Below, in pieces: positions 18,030 through 27,498 of a stretch of DNA of 64,000 nucleotides. This DNA comes from Gammaproteobacteria bacterium (GTDB lineage: Bacteria > Pseudomonadota > Gammaproteobacteria > DSM-19610), in the NCBI GenBank assembly GCA_026197075.1, contig JAPHQV010000010.1, positions 53,404 to 117,403 on the forward strand, in the 5' to 3' direction. The notes below the pieces were generated by a model. It saw nothing but the letters and a program-made list of their open reading frames with translations, made no database searches and was not told where the DNA came from. Each line of letters starts with the position of its first letter. Within the stretch, counting starts at the first letter, position 1. A program made the position numbers and the translations under genes.

Positions 18030-18728
18030 ATGAGCCTAGACAACGGAAAAATCCAATCCATCCTGCGCAATGTGGGGCACTTCAGCGCCCTGGACGAGCA
18101 ACAGCTGGCTGAGCTGGCCGCCGCCACCCGCCCGGTGCGGCTGGGGGAGAACGAGAACCTGTTCCAGCATGGCCAGCCCGCCGAGGATTTTTTCCTGGTC
18201 CTGAGCGGGCAGATCAAGCTGTTTCGTCTGTCCGAGGGCGGCGATGAAAAGGTCATCGAGATCATCACCCCCGGGCGCCTGTTCGCCGAGGCGGTGATGT
18301 TCATGGAACGCCAGGTCTATCCCGTCAATGCCCAGGCCGTGCAGGCCACGGAACTGCTGGCCATCTCCAACCGGGTCTTCACGCGCATCCTGCGGGAATC
18401 GGTGGACACCTGTTTCCGGGTCATGGGCGTGATGAGCCAACGCCTGCACCGGCACCTGAACGAGATCGACAGTCTCACCCTGCATAACGCCACCTATCGG
18501 CTGGTGAGCTACCTGCTCAACGAGGCCGCCCAGAGCAACCGCGACCAGCCCAGCCTGCAGCTCAATACCCCCAAGCATGTGGTCGCCTCACGCCTGTCCA
18601 TCCAGCCGGAAACCCTGTCGCGCATCCTTTCCCGGCTGTCCAAGCAAAACCTGATCGAGGTGCGCGGCAGCCATATCGAGGTGCTGGACCACGACGGCCT
18701 GCTGGAACTGGTCGCCGGCCAGATCTAG
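18030..18728 (+). CDS. Crp/Fnr-family transcription regulator (DNR-like, no Fe-S cysteines)
   Basis: A 232-residue regulator. The N-terminal cyclic-nucleotide-binding-type beta barrel covers about 15-130, a dimerisation helix follows, and a winged helix-turn-helix occupies about 150-225. The recognition helix reads PETLSRILSRL; the E-x-x-S-R arrangement is the one FNR-type proteins use to read TTGAT half-sites. There is no N-terminal cysteine cluster (a single Cys lies in the dimer helix), so it is not an oxygen-sensing Fe-S FNR; a DNR-like haem/NO or other ligand is plausible. Matching TTGAT boxes occur upstream of soeA in this window. ATG 18030 was chosen over 17970, which only adds an unrelated Cys/His-rich leader. 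Confidence 0.9.
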   Translation: MSLDNGKIQSILRNVGHFSALDEQQLAELAAATRPVRLGENENLFQHGQPAEDFFLVLSGQIKLFRLSEGGDEKVIEIITPGRLFAEAVMFMERQVYPVNAQAVQATELLAISNRVFTRILRESVDTCFRVMGVMSQRLHRHLNEIDSLTLHNATYRLVSYLLNEAAQSNRDQPSLQLNTPKHVVASRLSIQPETLSRILSRLSKQNLIEVRGSHIEVLDHDGLLELVAGQI

Positions 18729-18839
18729 ACGCCACGGCGGGAAAACCATGCAATCGCCATGGTGGCACGTCCCGACCCATGTACTAAATACAGGATGTAG
18801 TCCAACGTTCGCCGCCTGGCAGCAGGCAAGGAGGAGCAC

Positions 18840-19037
18840 ATGCTGGATCCCGTCAGTCAATCCGACAACAAGTTCTATGTGGCCTGGCACAGCAAGCGGG
18901 CCTTCAAGGCCGGCAAGTACAATGACCGGATCATGACCTATGAAGAGGCGGTCCGGGAGGCCGAGAAGTTGGCCGCCGAGCACCCCGAAAACACTTACTG
19001 GGCCGAACATGTGCCAAAGAAATTCGCCCCGCATTAA
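18840..19037 (+). CDS. Conserved-looking small protein of unknown function (65 aa)
   Basis: A 65-residue soluble, charged protein with NDRIMTYEEAVREAEKLAA as an amphipathic helix and a C-terminal ENTYWAEHVPKKFAPH. I do not recognise the family. It is surely translated: an almost perfect Shine-Dalgarno (AAGGAGGAG) sits just upstream of ATG. It forms its own short unit, with a T-rich terminator 27 bases after the stop. It lies between the Crp/Fnr gene and sixA. Confidence 0.75.
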   Translation: MLDPVSQSDNKFYVAWHSKRAFKAGKYNDRIMTYEEAVREAEKLAAEHPENTYWAEHVPKKFAPH

Positions 19038-19063
19038 CCCTGTCGCACAATCAGGCTACAATG

Positions 19064-19091
19064 ACCCACTCCATACCCGGAGTGGGTTTTT
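19064..19091 (+). terminator. Intrinsic terminator after the 65-aa gene
   Basis: ACCCACTCC pairs with GGAGTGGGT over a 6-base loop, followed by TTTTTG. It ends 10 bases before the sixA start codon, so sixA must be read through or have a promoter overlapping this hairpin. Confidence 0.9.
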
Positions 19092-19100
19092 GTTGATCCC

Positions 19101-19613
19101 ATGAAACGCCTGACCCTGATCCGCCATGCCAAGTCCGACTGGGACAACCGCCTGCCCGACTTCGAGCGCCCGCTGAATGCGCGTGGTGAAGGAGACGTGC
19201 CCCGCATGGCCGCGCGCATGCTCCAATACCACGAGCGGCCGGATCGACTGCTGAGCAGTCCCGCGGTACGCGCCCTGCGCACCACCACCCTGCTCGCACA
19301 AGGGCTCGGCATACCGGAACAGGAGATCCGAACCGAGAAAGACCTCTACAACGCCAGCGCCCGGGCGCTGCTCGATTGCCTGCGCGCCACCACCGACGAC
19401 CACATCGGGCACCTGGTGCTGGTGGCCCACAACCCCGGCATCACCGACCTGGCCAATCAATTGACCAACTCCCGCATCGACGATCTGCCCACCTGCGCCG
19501 TGCTGGGTGCCGAACTCGAGATCGAGCACTGGCACGAGGCACGCCCGGGTTGCGGGCGGGTGCGCTATTACGACTACCCCAAGAATCCCTCCGCCCCCGA
19601 ACAGCGAGACTGA
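19101..19613 (+). CDS. sixA: SixA-type phosphohistidine phosphatase
   Basis: A 170-residue histidine phosphatase of the SixA branch, which removes phosphate from histidine-containing phosphotransfer proteins. The catalytic motif RHAKSDW begins at about residue 7, and the second histidine is in VAHNPGI at about 111. SSPAVRALRT is the phosphate pocket. The unusual RHAK (not RHG) form is normal for SixA. It is followed after 3 bases by a small membrane-protein gene, so the two form an operon. Confidence 0.9.
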   Translation: MKRLTLIRHAKSDWDNRLPDFERPLNARGEGDVPRMAARMLQYHERPDRLLSSPAVRALRTTTLLAQGLGIPEQEIRTEKDLYNASARALLDCLRATTDDHIGHLVLVAHNPGITDLANQLTNSRIDDLPTCAVLGAELEIEHWHEARPGCGRVRYYDYPKNPSAPEQRD

Positions 19614-19616
19614 GGC

Positions 19617-19886
19617 ATGCCGTTACCCTTTCCCTGGATTGCCCTGTTCCTGGCCTGCGGTCTGGCGTTGATCCAATGGCTCATGCCGCAACTGCCACTG
19701 CTCACCCGCCTGCTCATGAACGAATTCGGCTTCGTCGTCTGCCTGATCGGCAGCGGGTTGGCCATCCGCGACCTGCGTCGGGCCGGCCTGGCATCACGGC
19801 ACTGGATACCGATGCTGGGCTGCGCGCTGTTCTCACTGGGCTTTCTCTACGTCGGGCTCCAGCTCTGGCCGTCGGGCGCTCTGTAG
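19617..19886 (+). CDS. Small inner-membrane protein of unknown function (89 aa)
   Basis: An 89-residue protein with three hydrophobic segments (about 6-25, 33-50 and 63-82) and a short basic loop RDLRRAGLASRHW between the second and third. I do not recognise the family. ATG lies 3 bases after the sixA stop, with GAGG in the overlap. The stop codon TAG is the first TAG of a REP unit. Confidence 0.7.
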   Translation: MPLPFPWIALFLACGLALIQWLMPQLPLLTRLLMNEFGFVVCLIGSGLAIRDLRRAGLASRHWIPMLGCALFSLGFLYVGLQLWPSGAL

Positions 19887-19950
19887 GAGCGGCCTCTGGC
19901 CGCGAACGGTCGCGGCAATCCCGGTTCGCGGCCGGAGGCCGCTCCTACGG
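19882..19950. repeat. REP-like inverted repeat pair
   Basis: A forward unit (19882-19906) and a reverse unit (about 19925-19948, with one base change GGCCGGAGGCC) form one hairpin pair of the family seen at 528-657. The forward unit provides the stop codon of the upstream 89-residue gene. Confidence 0.9.
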
Positions 19951-19977
19951 GAGGCCCGCGCGAACCAGGTCACCGGC

Positions 19978-20367
19978 TCAGGCCGCGATGGCGTCCCGCA
20001 CCCGCATCAGGCGACCCCGCACCTCGGCGGCCAGCTGCTCCACACCCGGCTTTTCCACCAGCTTGAGCACGGCGGAAGGGTCCATGAAGGCCACGGTGGT
20101 GGAGCCGTCTTCCTCTTCCCGCACCACCACGTTGCAGGGCAGCAGCAGGCCGATGTCCGGATCGGCATCCAGGGCCTGGTTGGCCAGGGCCGGATTGCAG
20201 GCGCCGAGGATCTTGTAGGGGCGCTTGTCGAGATCCAGCTTCTTTTTCAGGGTGGCCTTGACGTCGATCTCGGTGAGCACGCCGAAGCCTTCCTCCATCA
20301 GGGCCGCCGTAACCTTCGCCACCGCGTCGTCGAATCCTTCCTTGACCGTTACATTGAAACCGTACAT
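19978..20367 (-). CDS. DUF302 family protein
   Basis: A 129-residue soluble DUF302 protein. Typical segments are the N-terminal [35 protein letters not shown] and [15 protein letters not shown], followed by [13 protein letters not shown]. The family is widespread; its function is unknown, though it often appears near metal or redox stress genes. ATG 20367 has AAGGAG upstream. It follows the cus operon on the same strand, separated by a 20-bp hairpin, so it may be a partly insulated last gene of that operon. Confidence 0.9.
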   Translation of the reverse strand: MYGFNVTVKEGFDDAVAKVTAALMEEGFGVLTEIDVKATLKKKLDLDKRPYKILGACNPALANQALDADPDIGLLLPCNVVVREEEDGSTTVAFMDPSAVLKLVEKPGVEQLAAEVRGRLMRVRDAIAA

Positions 20368-20428
20368 GAGATCACTCCTTTCGTTGCTTCCTGAGGCCGT
20401 TACCGAGCCTTTGGTTATCAAAATCCGG

Positions 20429-20472
20429 GAAGGCAAGCCGCGCATCTGATTGCAGATGCGCGGCTTGCCTTC
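20429..20472 (-). terminator. Perfect 20-bp hairpin between cusA and the DUF302 gene
   Basis: The arms 20429-20448 and 20453-20472 are exact reverse complements (GC-rich, containing CAAGCCGCGCATCTG) around a 4-base ATTG loop. On the minus strand it lies 7 bases after the cusA stop and is followed by GGATTTTG. It is too long for a typical terminator and may be a repeat-derived transcription or RNA-processing barrier. Confidence 0.7.
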
Positions 20473-20479
20473 CTCACGC

Positions 20480-23400
20480 TCAACTACGTGATAATCGTGC
20501 CCGCTGCCACAGCAGGTAGGCGGCCGGGATCACCAGCAGGGTGAGCAGGGTGGAGGTCACCATGCCGCCCACCATGGGCGCGGCGATGCGGCGCATCACC
20601 TCGGAGCCGGTACCGCTACCAAACATGATGGGCAGCAGGCCGGCGATGACCGTCAGCGCCGTCATCAGCTTGGGCCGCAGGCGCTGCACCGCGCCCTCGA
20701 TGACCGCATTATAAAGGTCCTGCAGCTGCGGTGCCTGCTTGCGCTCCCGCAGCCGATCCCAGGCCAGATTGAGATACAGCAGCATCACCACACTGGTTTC
20801 CACCGCCACGCCGGCCAGGGCGATGAAGCCCACACCCACCGCCACCGACAGGTTGTAGTCCAGCAGCCAGAGCAGCCAGACCCCGCCCACCAGGGCCAGG
20901 GGCAGCATGGCCAGGATGATGACCACTTCAGCGATACGGCGAAAATTCAGGTACAACAGCAGCACGATGCTGGCCAGGGTCACCGGCACGATGACCCGCA
21001 GGCGTTCGGCCGCCCGTTCCATGTACTCGTATTGCCCCGACCAGCTCAGGGCATAGCCCGCCGGCAGTTCCACCCGCTCCGCCACTACCTGCCGTGCCGC
21101 CGCCACGTAGGAGCCCAGGTCGCGGCCCTGGATGTCCACGTAGACCCAGCCATTGGGACGGGCATTCTCGCTGCGGATCATATTGGCGCCGGTCTCGACG
21201 CGCACCTCGGCCAGGTCGCCGAGGGTGATCCAGGCACCGGACGGTGTCGTGATGGGCAGGTCGCGCAGTCGCTCGGGTGAGTCACGCAGATCCTGGCCGT
21301 AGCGCAGGTTCACGGGGTAGCGCTCCAGGCCCTCCACCGTCTCGGTGAGGTTCATGCCGCCGATGGCGGTGCGCACCACGCCCTGGACGTCGGCCACGCT
21401 CAGGCCGTGGCGCGCCGCCGCCACCCGGTCCGTGTCGACCACCAGGTAACGGCCCTCCGCCACCCGTTCGGAATACACGCTCAGGGTGCCCTCCAGCGGG
21501 CGCAGGACCTCCTCGATGCGCTGTCCCAGTTCCTGGATGATCTCCAGATCCGGTCCCGCCACCTTGATGCCCACCGGGGTACGGATGCCGGTGGCCAACA
21601 TGTCGATGCGGGTACGGATGGGTGGTGTCCAGCTGTTGGAGACCCCGGGCAGGGTGACCAGACTGTTGAGTTCCGCCTGCAGGGCCTCCAGGGTAAGACC
21701 GGGGCGCCACTGTTCCCGTGGCTTGAGCTGCACGATGGTCTCGATCATGGTCAGCGGCGCCGGGTCGGTCGCGGTGTCGGCGCGCCCCGCCTTGCCGAAC
21801 ACGCGCTGCACCTCGGGCACACTCTTGATGAGCTTATCGGTCTGCTGCAGCAACTGCTGCGCCTTGCCGGCGGACAGACCCGGGAAGGTGGTGGGCATGT
21901 ACAGCAGGTCCCCCTCGTCCAGGGTGGGCATGAACTCGGTGCCGAGGGGTTTTTGTAGTGGCCACAGGCCATAGAGGGGCCACAGGGAACTGGCAGCGAT
22001 GAGCAGGGCCGCCAGCACCACCATGGCCGGGCGTTTGAGCACCCAGTGGATACAGGGCTGATACATCGCCATCAGGCCGCGATTGAGCGGGTTGGCATTC
22101 TCGGGACGCACCCGGCCGCGAATGAAATAGCCCATCAGGACAGGCACCAGGGTGATGGACAGGCCCGCCGCCGCGGCCATGGCGTAGGTCTTGGTATAGG
22201 CCAGCGGCGCGAACAGACGCCCCTCCTGGGCCTCCAGGGTAAAGACCGGCAGGAAGCTCACGGTGATGATGAGCAGCGAAAAGAACAGCGCCGGCCCCAC
22301 TTCGGCGCTGGCCCTGGCGATGAGATCCCAGTGGCTGCGTCCCGTGGGCGCTTCCCGTTCCAGGTGCTTGTGCACGTTTTCGATCATGACGATGGCCGCG
22401 TCCACCATGGTGCCGATGGCGATGGCGATGCCGCCCAGGGACATGATGTTGGCGTTGATGCCCTGCATGCGCATGATGACGAAGGCCGCCAGGATGCCGA
22501 TGGGCAGGAAGATCACCACCACCAGGGAGGAGCGCAGGTGGAACAGGAACACGGCACACACCAGTGCCACCACAATCAGCTCCTGGATGAGCTTGCCACG
22601 CAGGTTGTCCACGGAACGCTCGATGAGTCCGGAGCGGTCATAGGTGGGCACGATCTCCACACCTTCGGGCAGGCTGCGCTGCAACTCGGCCAGCCGTGCC
22701 TTGACGGCGTGGATGGTGGCCAGCGCGTTTTCACCGGAGCGCATCACCACCACCGCGCCGGTCACCTCGCCCTCGCCGTCGAGGTCGGCGATGCCGCGCC
22801 GCATCTCCGGGCCGAGACGCACCTCGGCCACGTCGCGCAACAGGATGGGCGTACCGCGATCATCCACCGCCAGCACCACCTGGCGCAGGTCCTCGACATC
22901 CTGCAGGTAGCCGGTGGCGCGCACCATGTACTCGGCCTCGGCCATCTCCAGCACACCACCGCCGCTCTCCTGGTTGGCGGCACGGATGGCGTCCGCGACC
23001 TGTTCCAGGCGCAGGCCATGGGCGCGCAGCCGGTCCGGGTCCACCACCACCTGGTACTGGCGCACCATGCCACCGATGCTGGCCACCTCGGACACCCCGG
23101 GCAGGGTCTGCAGCTCGAACTTGAGGAACCAGTCCTGCAGGGAGCGCAACTGCGCCAGGTCATGGCTTCCCGTGCGATCCACCAGGGCGTACTGGTAGAC
23201 CCAGCCGACACCGGTGGCATCGGGACCAAGACTGGGCGTAACGCCGGCGGGCAGGCGTTCGCGCGCCTGGTTCAGGTATTCCAGCACCCGCGAACGGGCC
23301 CAGTAGAGATCGGTGCCATCCTCGAACAACACGTAGACATAGGAGTCGCCGAAGAAGGAATAGCCACGCACCGTGGTGGCACGCGGTACCGACAGCATGG

Positions 23401-23614
23401 CGGTGGTGAGCGGATAGGTGACCTGGTCCTCCACCACCCGCGGCGCCTGGCCGGCGAAGGGCGTGCGGATGATGACCTGCACATCGGAAAGGTCGGGAAT
23501 GGCATCCAGCGGCGTGGTGCGCATGGCGATGATGCCCCAGGCCACCAACAGCACCGTGAGCAACAGCACCAGGAAGCGGTTGTGCAGGGACCAGCGGATC
23601 AGTTCGACGATCAT
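20480..23614 (-). CDS. cusA: CusA-type heavy-metal efflux RND permease
   Basis: A 1044-residue inner-membrane proton antiporter of the heavy-metal RND class that pumps Cu(I)/Ag(I) or similar ions from periplasm and cytoplasm. Family markers: [13 protein letters not shown] in the first periplasmic loop, and the TM4 motif [19 protein letters not shown], which holds the proton-relay acid residues of the Cu/Ag and related subclasses. The length equals CusA (1047). ATG 23614 is 4 bases after the cusB stop. With CusB and CusC it forms a tripartite pump across both membranes. Metal specificity is inferred from the CusF-like domain of the partner. Confidence 0.93.
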   Translation of the reverse strand: MIVELIRWSLHNRFLVLLLTVLLVAWGIIAMRTTPLDAIPDLSDVQVIIRTPFAGQAPRVVEDQVTYPLTTAMLSVPRATTVRGYSFFGDSYVYVLFEDGTDLYWARSRVLEYLNQARERLPAGVTPSLGPDATGVGWVYQYALVDRTGSHDLAQLRSLQDWFLKFELQTLPGVSEVASIGGMVRQYQVVVDPDRLRAHGLRLEQVADAIRAANQESGGGVLEMAEAEYMVRATGYLQDVEDLRQVVLAVDDRGTPILLRDVAEVRLGPEMRRGIADLDGEGEVTGAVVVMRSGENALATIHAVKARLAELQRSLPEGVEIVPTYDRSGLIERSVDNLRGKLIQELIVVALVCAVFLFHLRSSLVVVIFLPIGILAAFVIMRMQGINANIMSLGGIAIAIGTMVDAAIVMIENVHKHLEREAPTGRSHWDLIARASAEVGPALFFSLLIITVSFLPVFTLEAQEGRLFAPLAYTKTYAMAAAAGLSITLVPVLMGYFIRGRVRPENANPLNRGLMAMYQPCIHWVLKRPAMVVLAALLIAASSLWPLYGLWPLQKPLGTEFMPTLDEGDLLYMPTTFPGLSAGKAQQLLQQTDKLIKSVPEVQRVFGKAGRADTATDPAPLTMIETIVQLKPREQWRPGLTLEALQAELNSLVTLPGVSNSWTPPIRTRIDMLATGIRTPVGIKVAGPDLEIIQELGQRIEEVLRPLEGTLSVYSERVAEGRYLVVDTDRVAAARHGLSVADVQGVVRTAIGGMNLTETVEGLERYPVNLRYGQDLRDSPERLRDLPITTPSGAWITLGDLAEVRVETGANMIRSENARPNGWVYVDIQGRDLGSYVAAARQVVAERVELPAGYALSWSGQYEYMERAAERLRVIVPVTLASIVLLLYLNFRRIAEVVIILAMLPLALVGGVWLLWLLDYNLSVAVGVGFIALAGVAVETSVVMLLYLNLAWDRLRERKQAPQLQDLYNAVIEGAVQRLRPKLMTALTVIAGLLPIMFGSGTGSEVMRRIAAPMVGGMVTSTLLTLLVIPAAYLLWQRARLSRS

Positions 23615-23618
23615 GGCT

Positions 23619-25046
23619 TCACTCCAGCACGTGGATCGAGCCGATCCGGTAGCCACCATCCTCACCCTGCTCCAGGGTGAAGTGGATACGATCTCCCACC
23701 GCCAGGCCTTCCAGGTCCACGGCCGCGCCCACGTCGAGGTCCATCACCATGGCCGGCCAGCCCAATGCCTCGATGGGCTCGTGGTCGAGGGTCAGCACCC
23801 GCGCATCGGCCTTCACGGCGGTGATGGTGGCCATGCCCTCCGGCGCCGGCTCGACGACCACGGGTTCCGCATCTGTTTGGGCGCCGCGCAGGCGCGAGGC
23901 GCTGGCCTTGATGCTGGCTTCGGAATCGAGCAGGAACTGGCCCGACACCACCACCCGCTCACCCTCTTCCAGGCCTTCGCGGATCTCCACCCAGTCGCCG
24001 GACTCCATGCCGGAGCTCACTTCCACGGCACGGAAGCGACCTTCTCCCTCGGCCACGATGACCCGCTCGGCACGCCCGGTGCGAATCAGGGCCGCGCGCG
24101 GGATGCTCAACACGTCGTCCCGGGGGCCGGCGAAAATGCGCACACTGGCGAACATATCGGGGCGGAAGCGCTCGCCGGGATTGTCCAGTTGCACGCGCGC
24201 GCGCAGGGTACGGGTACGCGCATCGAGACCCGGGTAGAGGTAGTCGATGCGGCCCTCGAACAGCTCTCCGGGCAGGGCCGGCAGGCGCAGCTCCACCGGC
24301 TGGCCCACCGCCACCCAGGCGGACTGGCGCTCGGGCACTTCCACCAGCAGCCACAGGCTGGACAGGTCGGCCAGGCTCATCACCTCCATCGCCGGGGTGA
24401 CGAACATGCCATGCCGCGCATTCAGGTCCGTTACCACCCCGTCCCGTGGCGCGCGCACGGTAATGCGCGGACGTACCTTGCGGCTGCGCTCCAGTTCACG
24501 CACCTGCAACTCATCCACGCCAAGCAGATGCAGGCGCTCACGCGAGGATGCGATCAGGGTGTTTTGACCGGTACGCAGGGCCTGCAGAAATTCCTCCTGG
24601 GCATTGACCAGGGCAGGGGCGTAGATCTCGAACAGCACGTCGCCGGCGGCAAAGCGTTCACCGACGAAATGCACGCGCAGATCCTCGATCCAGCCCTCGC
24701 TGCGCATGTGGATGTGACTGATACGCGCCTCGTCATAGCCGATGTTGCCCACGGCATCGATGCGTCGCCACAGGCGGCCCCGGCTGACCGGTTCGGTACG
24801 TACCCCCAGGTTTTGCACCAGGGCGGGATCGATACGCACCACCATCCCGTCCTCGCCGCTCACCTCGTCGGCATACACGGGGATGTAGTCCATGCCCATC
24901 CAGTCCTTGGCAGGTTCCGGCGAGGTGACCTCCGGGTTCATCGGATTGCGGTAGAACAGTATTTCGCGTTCCTCGGCCAGGGGCGTGCCGCCGGGAAGCA
25001 GGGTCAATGCGCCCAGCAGCAGGGGAATGGCAAGCCAGGTTCTCAT
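23619..25046 (-). CDS. cusB: CusB-type membrane fusion protein with CusF-like domain
   Basis: A 475-residue periplasmic adaptor. After a signal peptide (about 1-24) comes a heavy-metal-binding motif YRNPMNPEVTSPEPAK and DWMGMDYIPVY. The lipoyl and alpha-hairpin domains follow, and beta-barrel strands occupy about 200-390. The last 70 residues (ITAVKADARVLTLDHEPIE, then GWPAMVMDL) match the copper chaperone CusF: the DHEPIEALGWPAMVMDL part carries the H/W/M ligands. CusF is thus fused to the adaptor instead of being a separate gene. It overlaps cusC by 4 bp. Confidence 0.93.
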   Translation of the reverse strand: MRTWLAIPLLLGALTLLPGGTPLAEEREILFYRNPMNPEVTSPEPAKDWMGMDYIPVYADEVSGEDGMVVRIDPALVQNLGVRTEPVSRGRLWRRIDAVGNIGYDEARISHIHMRSEGWIEDLRVHFVGERFAAGDVLFEIYAPALVNAQEEFLQALRTGQNTLIASSRERLHLLGVDELQVRELERSRKVRPRITVRAPRDGVVTDLNARHGMFVTPAMEVMSLADLSSLWLLVEVPERQSAWVAVGQPVELRLPALPGELFEGRIDYLYPGLDARTRTLRARVQLDNPGERFRPDMFASVRIFAGPRDDVLSIPRAALIRTGRAERVIVAEGEGRFRAVEVSSGMESGDWVEIREGLEEGERVVVSGQFLLDSEASIKASASRLRGAQTDAEPVVVEPAPEGMATITAVKADARVLTLDHEPIEALGWPAMVMDLDVGAAVDLEGLAVGDRIHFTLEQGEDGGYRIGSIHVLE

Positions 25047-26296
25047 GAGTCTTCTCCCAGGAAATAGAGCAGCCGCGCCTGGGCCTGTAACCGCTCGGTG
25101 CGGGTACGCTGGGCCTGCAGGCGACTTTCCAGTTCGGTGAGTTGGGCGCGTATCAGGGTGGTGAAATCGGTGACACCGTTGCGATAGGCATCCAGGGCCG
25201 AGTCCGCGTTGTTGCGGGCCGCGGGCAGGATGCGATCCTCGTAGCCCTGCTCGCGGGCATGCAATTCCTGCCAGCGGGCATGATCCGATTCCAGGGCCAG
25301 CAGCAGTTCGCGGTGAAGTTCGTCGCGGGCATGATGCAGCGCATCGGTCTCCGCCACGCTCGCCGCGACGCGGCGGTCCTGGCGCTGGCCGGTGAAGATC
25401 GGCAGGTCCAGGGTCACCATGGCGCTGAACATGTCGCTGCGCCCCATGCCGCTGCGTTCACCGTAACTGACATCGAGCATCCAGCCAGGCTTGTATTGTT
25501 GCCGGGCGACCTCGACACCGGCCTGGCCGGCGGCGACGCGGGCATTGGCCGCCGCGATCAGGGGATGCCGCGTCAGGCGCGCCCGTAGCGGTTCCAGTTC
25601 CGGCGGAGTGGCCAATTGCGGGGGCGCCGGCAGACGCGGTTGCCCCGCCAGTGGACCGGTCCAGCGCCGCAGGCCGGCCAGGGCGGCGGCGGCGGTACCG
25701 CGGGTAGCGGCAATGCGATCCGCGAGCAGGGCCTGCTCCAGTTCGACACCCAGCACATCCTGCAGCTGATCGCCGCCGGTGCGATAACGGGAACGGGTTA
25801 CGTCCAGGATGTCATCGAAACGGGAGTGGGTGAGCTGTAAAAGCTCCAGGGCCGCCTGCTGGTAGGCCAGCTCCAACCAGGCCAGCCGCGTTTCCCGCAA
25901 CACCTCCAGGCGGCGCGCGGCAGTGCCGGCATCCGCGGCCGTTGCCTGGTGCCCGGTACGCGCCGACCGGTGCTGGCGCGTCTCTCCCGGCGGGAAGGAC
26001 TGGCGGATACCAACCGTGAGCTGGGTCATGCCCTCCTCCCGGCGATCCAGGGAATCCACCGGCAGGTTCATGAGCCCCAGGCTCAAGGCCGGGTCCGGCA
26101 GCTGGCCATCGGCGACGGCCTGTTCGCGCAGGGCCCGGGCCTCGGCGCGGGTCATGGACAGGCCGGCATCCTGCTCCAGGGCCAGCCGTTCGGCGGCCGC
26201 GAGGTCCAGCAGGATGCCCTCCTGCGCCTGCAGGGCGGGGACGTACAGGGATGTGGATAACAGGACCGCACACAGGGTCCGCGAACGCATGATCAT
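25043..26296 (-). CDS. cusC: TolC/CusC-type outer-membrane efflux protein
   Basis: A 417-residue outer-membrane factor. A signal peptide (about 1-24, ending ALQAQ) is followed by two repeats of the OEP domain with long alpha-helices, recognisable as LALEQDAGLSMTRAEARAL and ARVAAGQAGVEVARQQYKPG. It would form the exit duct of the CusCBA pump. The start ATG 26296 (or 26290) has GGAG upstream. It is the first pump gene of the operon, 51 bases after a small metal-binding gene. Confidence 0.92.
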   Translation of the reverse strand: MIMRSRTLCAVLLSTSLYVPALQAQEGILLDLAAAERLALEQDAGLSMTRAEARALREQAVADGQLPDPALSLGLMNLPVDSLDRREEGMTQLTVGIRQSFPPGETRQHRSARTGHQATAADAGTAARRLEVLRETRLAWLELAYQQAALELLQLTHSRFDDILDVTRSRYRTGGDQLQDVLGVELEQALLADRIAATRGTAAAALAGLRRWTGPLAGQPRLPAPPQLATPPELEPLRARLTRHPLIAAANARVAAGQAGVEVARQQYKPGWMLDVSYGERSGMGRSDMFSAMVTLDLPIFTGQRQDRRVAASVAETDALHHARDELHRELLLALESDHARWQELHAREQGYEDRILPAARNNADSALDAYRNGVTDFTTLIRAQLTELESRLQAQRTRTERLQAQARLLYFLGEDS

Positions 26297-26347
26297 GGGA
26301 TAGTCTCCGGTTCAAAACAGCCACAAGGGTGTCGAACGGAAACGATC

Positions 26348-26752
26348 CTAGATCAGGAAGACACAGTTCCGCAGGTAGAGGGGAGGATAGGGGCCCGGCG
26401 AGTCGTTCGGAGGATGTACCGGCAGTGCCGTGGCGCGCGTTGCCGGCAGCGGGAAGAGGGTGCTGACGAGGATCGCCGGGGTGTCCTGTTGGTCGCCGGC
26501 CTTGCCATTGACCGGGGCCTGTTGCATATCGGCGGTGTGTTCGCAGTCCCCGCCCAGGCAGGGGTCCGCTTCCACCTCGGGACAGCAATCATGTCCCGCG
26601 TCGGCGGATTCATGGTGCCCCACGGGCGCCGTATCGACTGCGCCGGCCACTGCCACACAATGGCCGCATACCAGCGACAGCCAGGACAACAGCAGCAGGG
26701 GCAGCAGCAGGCGGCCGGTACGATGGACGGATTGTCGCATTGCATGCAGCAT
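26348..26752 (-). CDS. CopL-like small periplasmic metal-binding protein
   Basis: A 134-residue exported protein at the head of the efflux operon. A signal peptide (LLLPLLLLSWLSLVCGHCVAVAGA) is followed by a segment rich in His, Cys, Asp and Glu: GHHESADAGHDCCPEVEADP, CLGGDCEHTADM. A Pro-rich tail follows. Similar short Cys/His-rich leader proteins precede copper and other metal efflux operons (CopL type) and can influence operon expression. It likely binds the pump's metal in the periplasm. ATGs at 26752, 26745 and 26740 are all possible; GAAGG precedes the first. Confidence 0.75.
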   Translation of the reverse strand: MLHAMRQSVHRTGRLLLPLLLLSWLSLVCGHCVAVAGAVDTAPVGHHESADAGHDCCPEVEADPCLGGDCEHTADMQQAPVNGKAGDQQDTPAILVSTLFPLPATRATALPVHPPNDSPGPYPPLYLRNCVFLI

Positions 26753-26858
26753 GGATCGGCTGCCTTCGACAGGGGTAACAGGGCCAGTTTAGCGCCGGCC
26801 GCCCTGCTTGTCATCCATGGGGCTGTCGGCGCGGGGGCCGGGACGGTACCCTTGCCCC

Positions 26859-27287
26859 ATGTTACGGGACTGGACCTTCCACGCGGCACTGCTGGCCGCC
26901 CTGCTGTTCTGGGGGCTGCTGTACGCCTTGACCACCCCGGCCATCCACTGGGACTGGCCGCTGCGTGCACCCTGGCTGTTCCTGTGGCCGGCGCTGTTCT
27001 ACCCCGTCCTGGAGGAGATCGTCTTCCGTGGCCTGGTGCAGGACCTGGCCCATCGCCACCTGCGGCCCTGGCACCTCGGCCCCGTCAGCCACGCCAACCT
27101 GCTCACCAGCCTGCTGTTCACGGCCCTGCACTTCATCCACCAGCCACCCCTGTGGGCGGCGGCGGTGATCCTTCCCTCGCTGGTGTTCGGCTACTTCAAG
27201 GACAAGTATCGCAGCCTTACCGCGCCCATCCTGCTGCACGTGTTCTACAACGCGGGGTTTTTCTGGCTGTTCGCGCCGCAGGGTTGA
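26859..27287 (+). CDS. CPBP family glutamic intramembrane protease
   Basis: A 142-residue membrane protein of the CPBP/Abi (CAAX-protease-like) family. Motif 1 is EEIVFRG at about 48-54, motif 2 is ALHFIHQP at about 88-95, and the final His/Asn motif is LLHVFYNAGFF. Its short length and compact layout recall the JDVT-CTERM-associated proteases (MrtJ), which cleave sorting signals; I cannot confirm that branch. ATG 26859 starts the protein directly before the first helix; the longer frame from 26808 is non-hydrophobic. A large palindromic repeat starts 9 bases after the stop codon. Confidence 0.83.
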   Translation: MLRDWTFHAALLAALLFWGLLYALTTPAIHWDWPLRAPWLFLWPALFYPVLEEIVFRGLVQDLAHRHLRPWHLGPVSHANLLTSLLFTALHFIHQPPLWAAAVILPSLVFGYFKDKYRSLTAPILLHVFYNAGFFWLFAPQG

Positions 27288-27295
27288 GAAGAGAA

Positions 27296-27494
27296 GCAAG
27301 GCAAGCGGGTCTGCCCAGGCGCGAGACGCCGTGAATACGTCCCTGTAGGCTTGACGGCCGCCTGCTGTGCAGGTCCAGGGTTCACTAACACCATGTGAAC
27401 CCGTTCGGCGGGTCCGATGTCCACTGGACATCGGACAATTTCCGCCTTACCCATGCGGCCGACACCCGCGCCTGGGCAGACCCACCTGCCTTGC
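27296..27494. repeat. Large composite palindrome, copy A
   Basis: Outer arms of about 31 bases (27296-27327 and its near reverse complement 27464-27494) enclose conserved core blocks GACGCCGTGAATAC, TCCCTGTAGGCTTGACGG and CGGCCGACACCC. Nested inside are two smaller hairpins, 27378-27402 (GGGTTCAC arms) and 27412-27436 (GTCCGATGTCC arms, 11 bp perfect). The same core blocks occur in inverse orientation at 47152-47305 with entirely different outer arms. It fills the gap between the protease gene and purC. Confidence 0.85.
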
Positions 27495-27498
27495 TATA

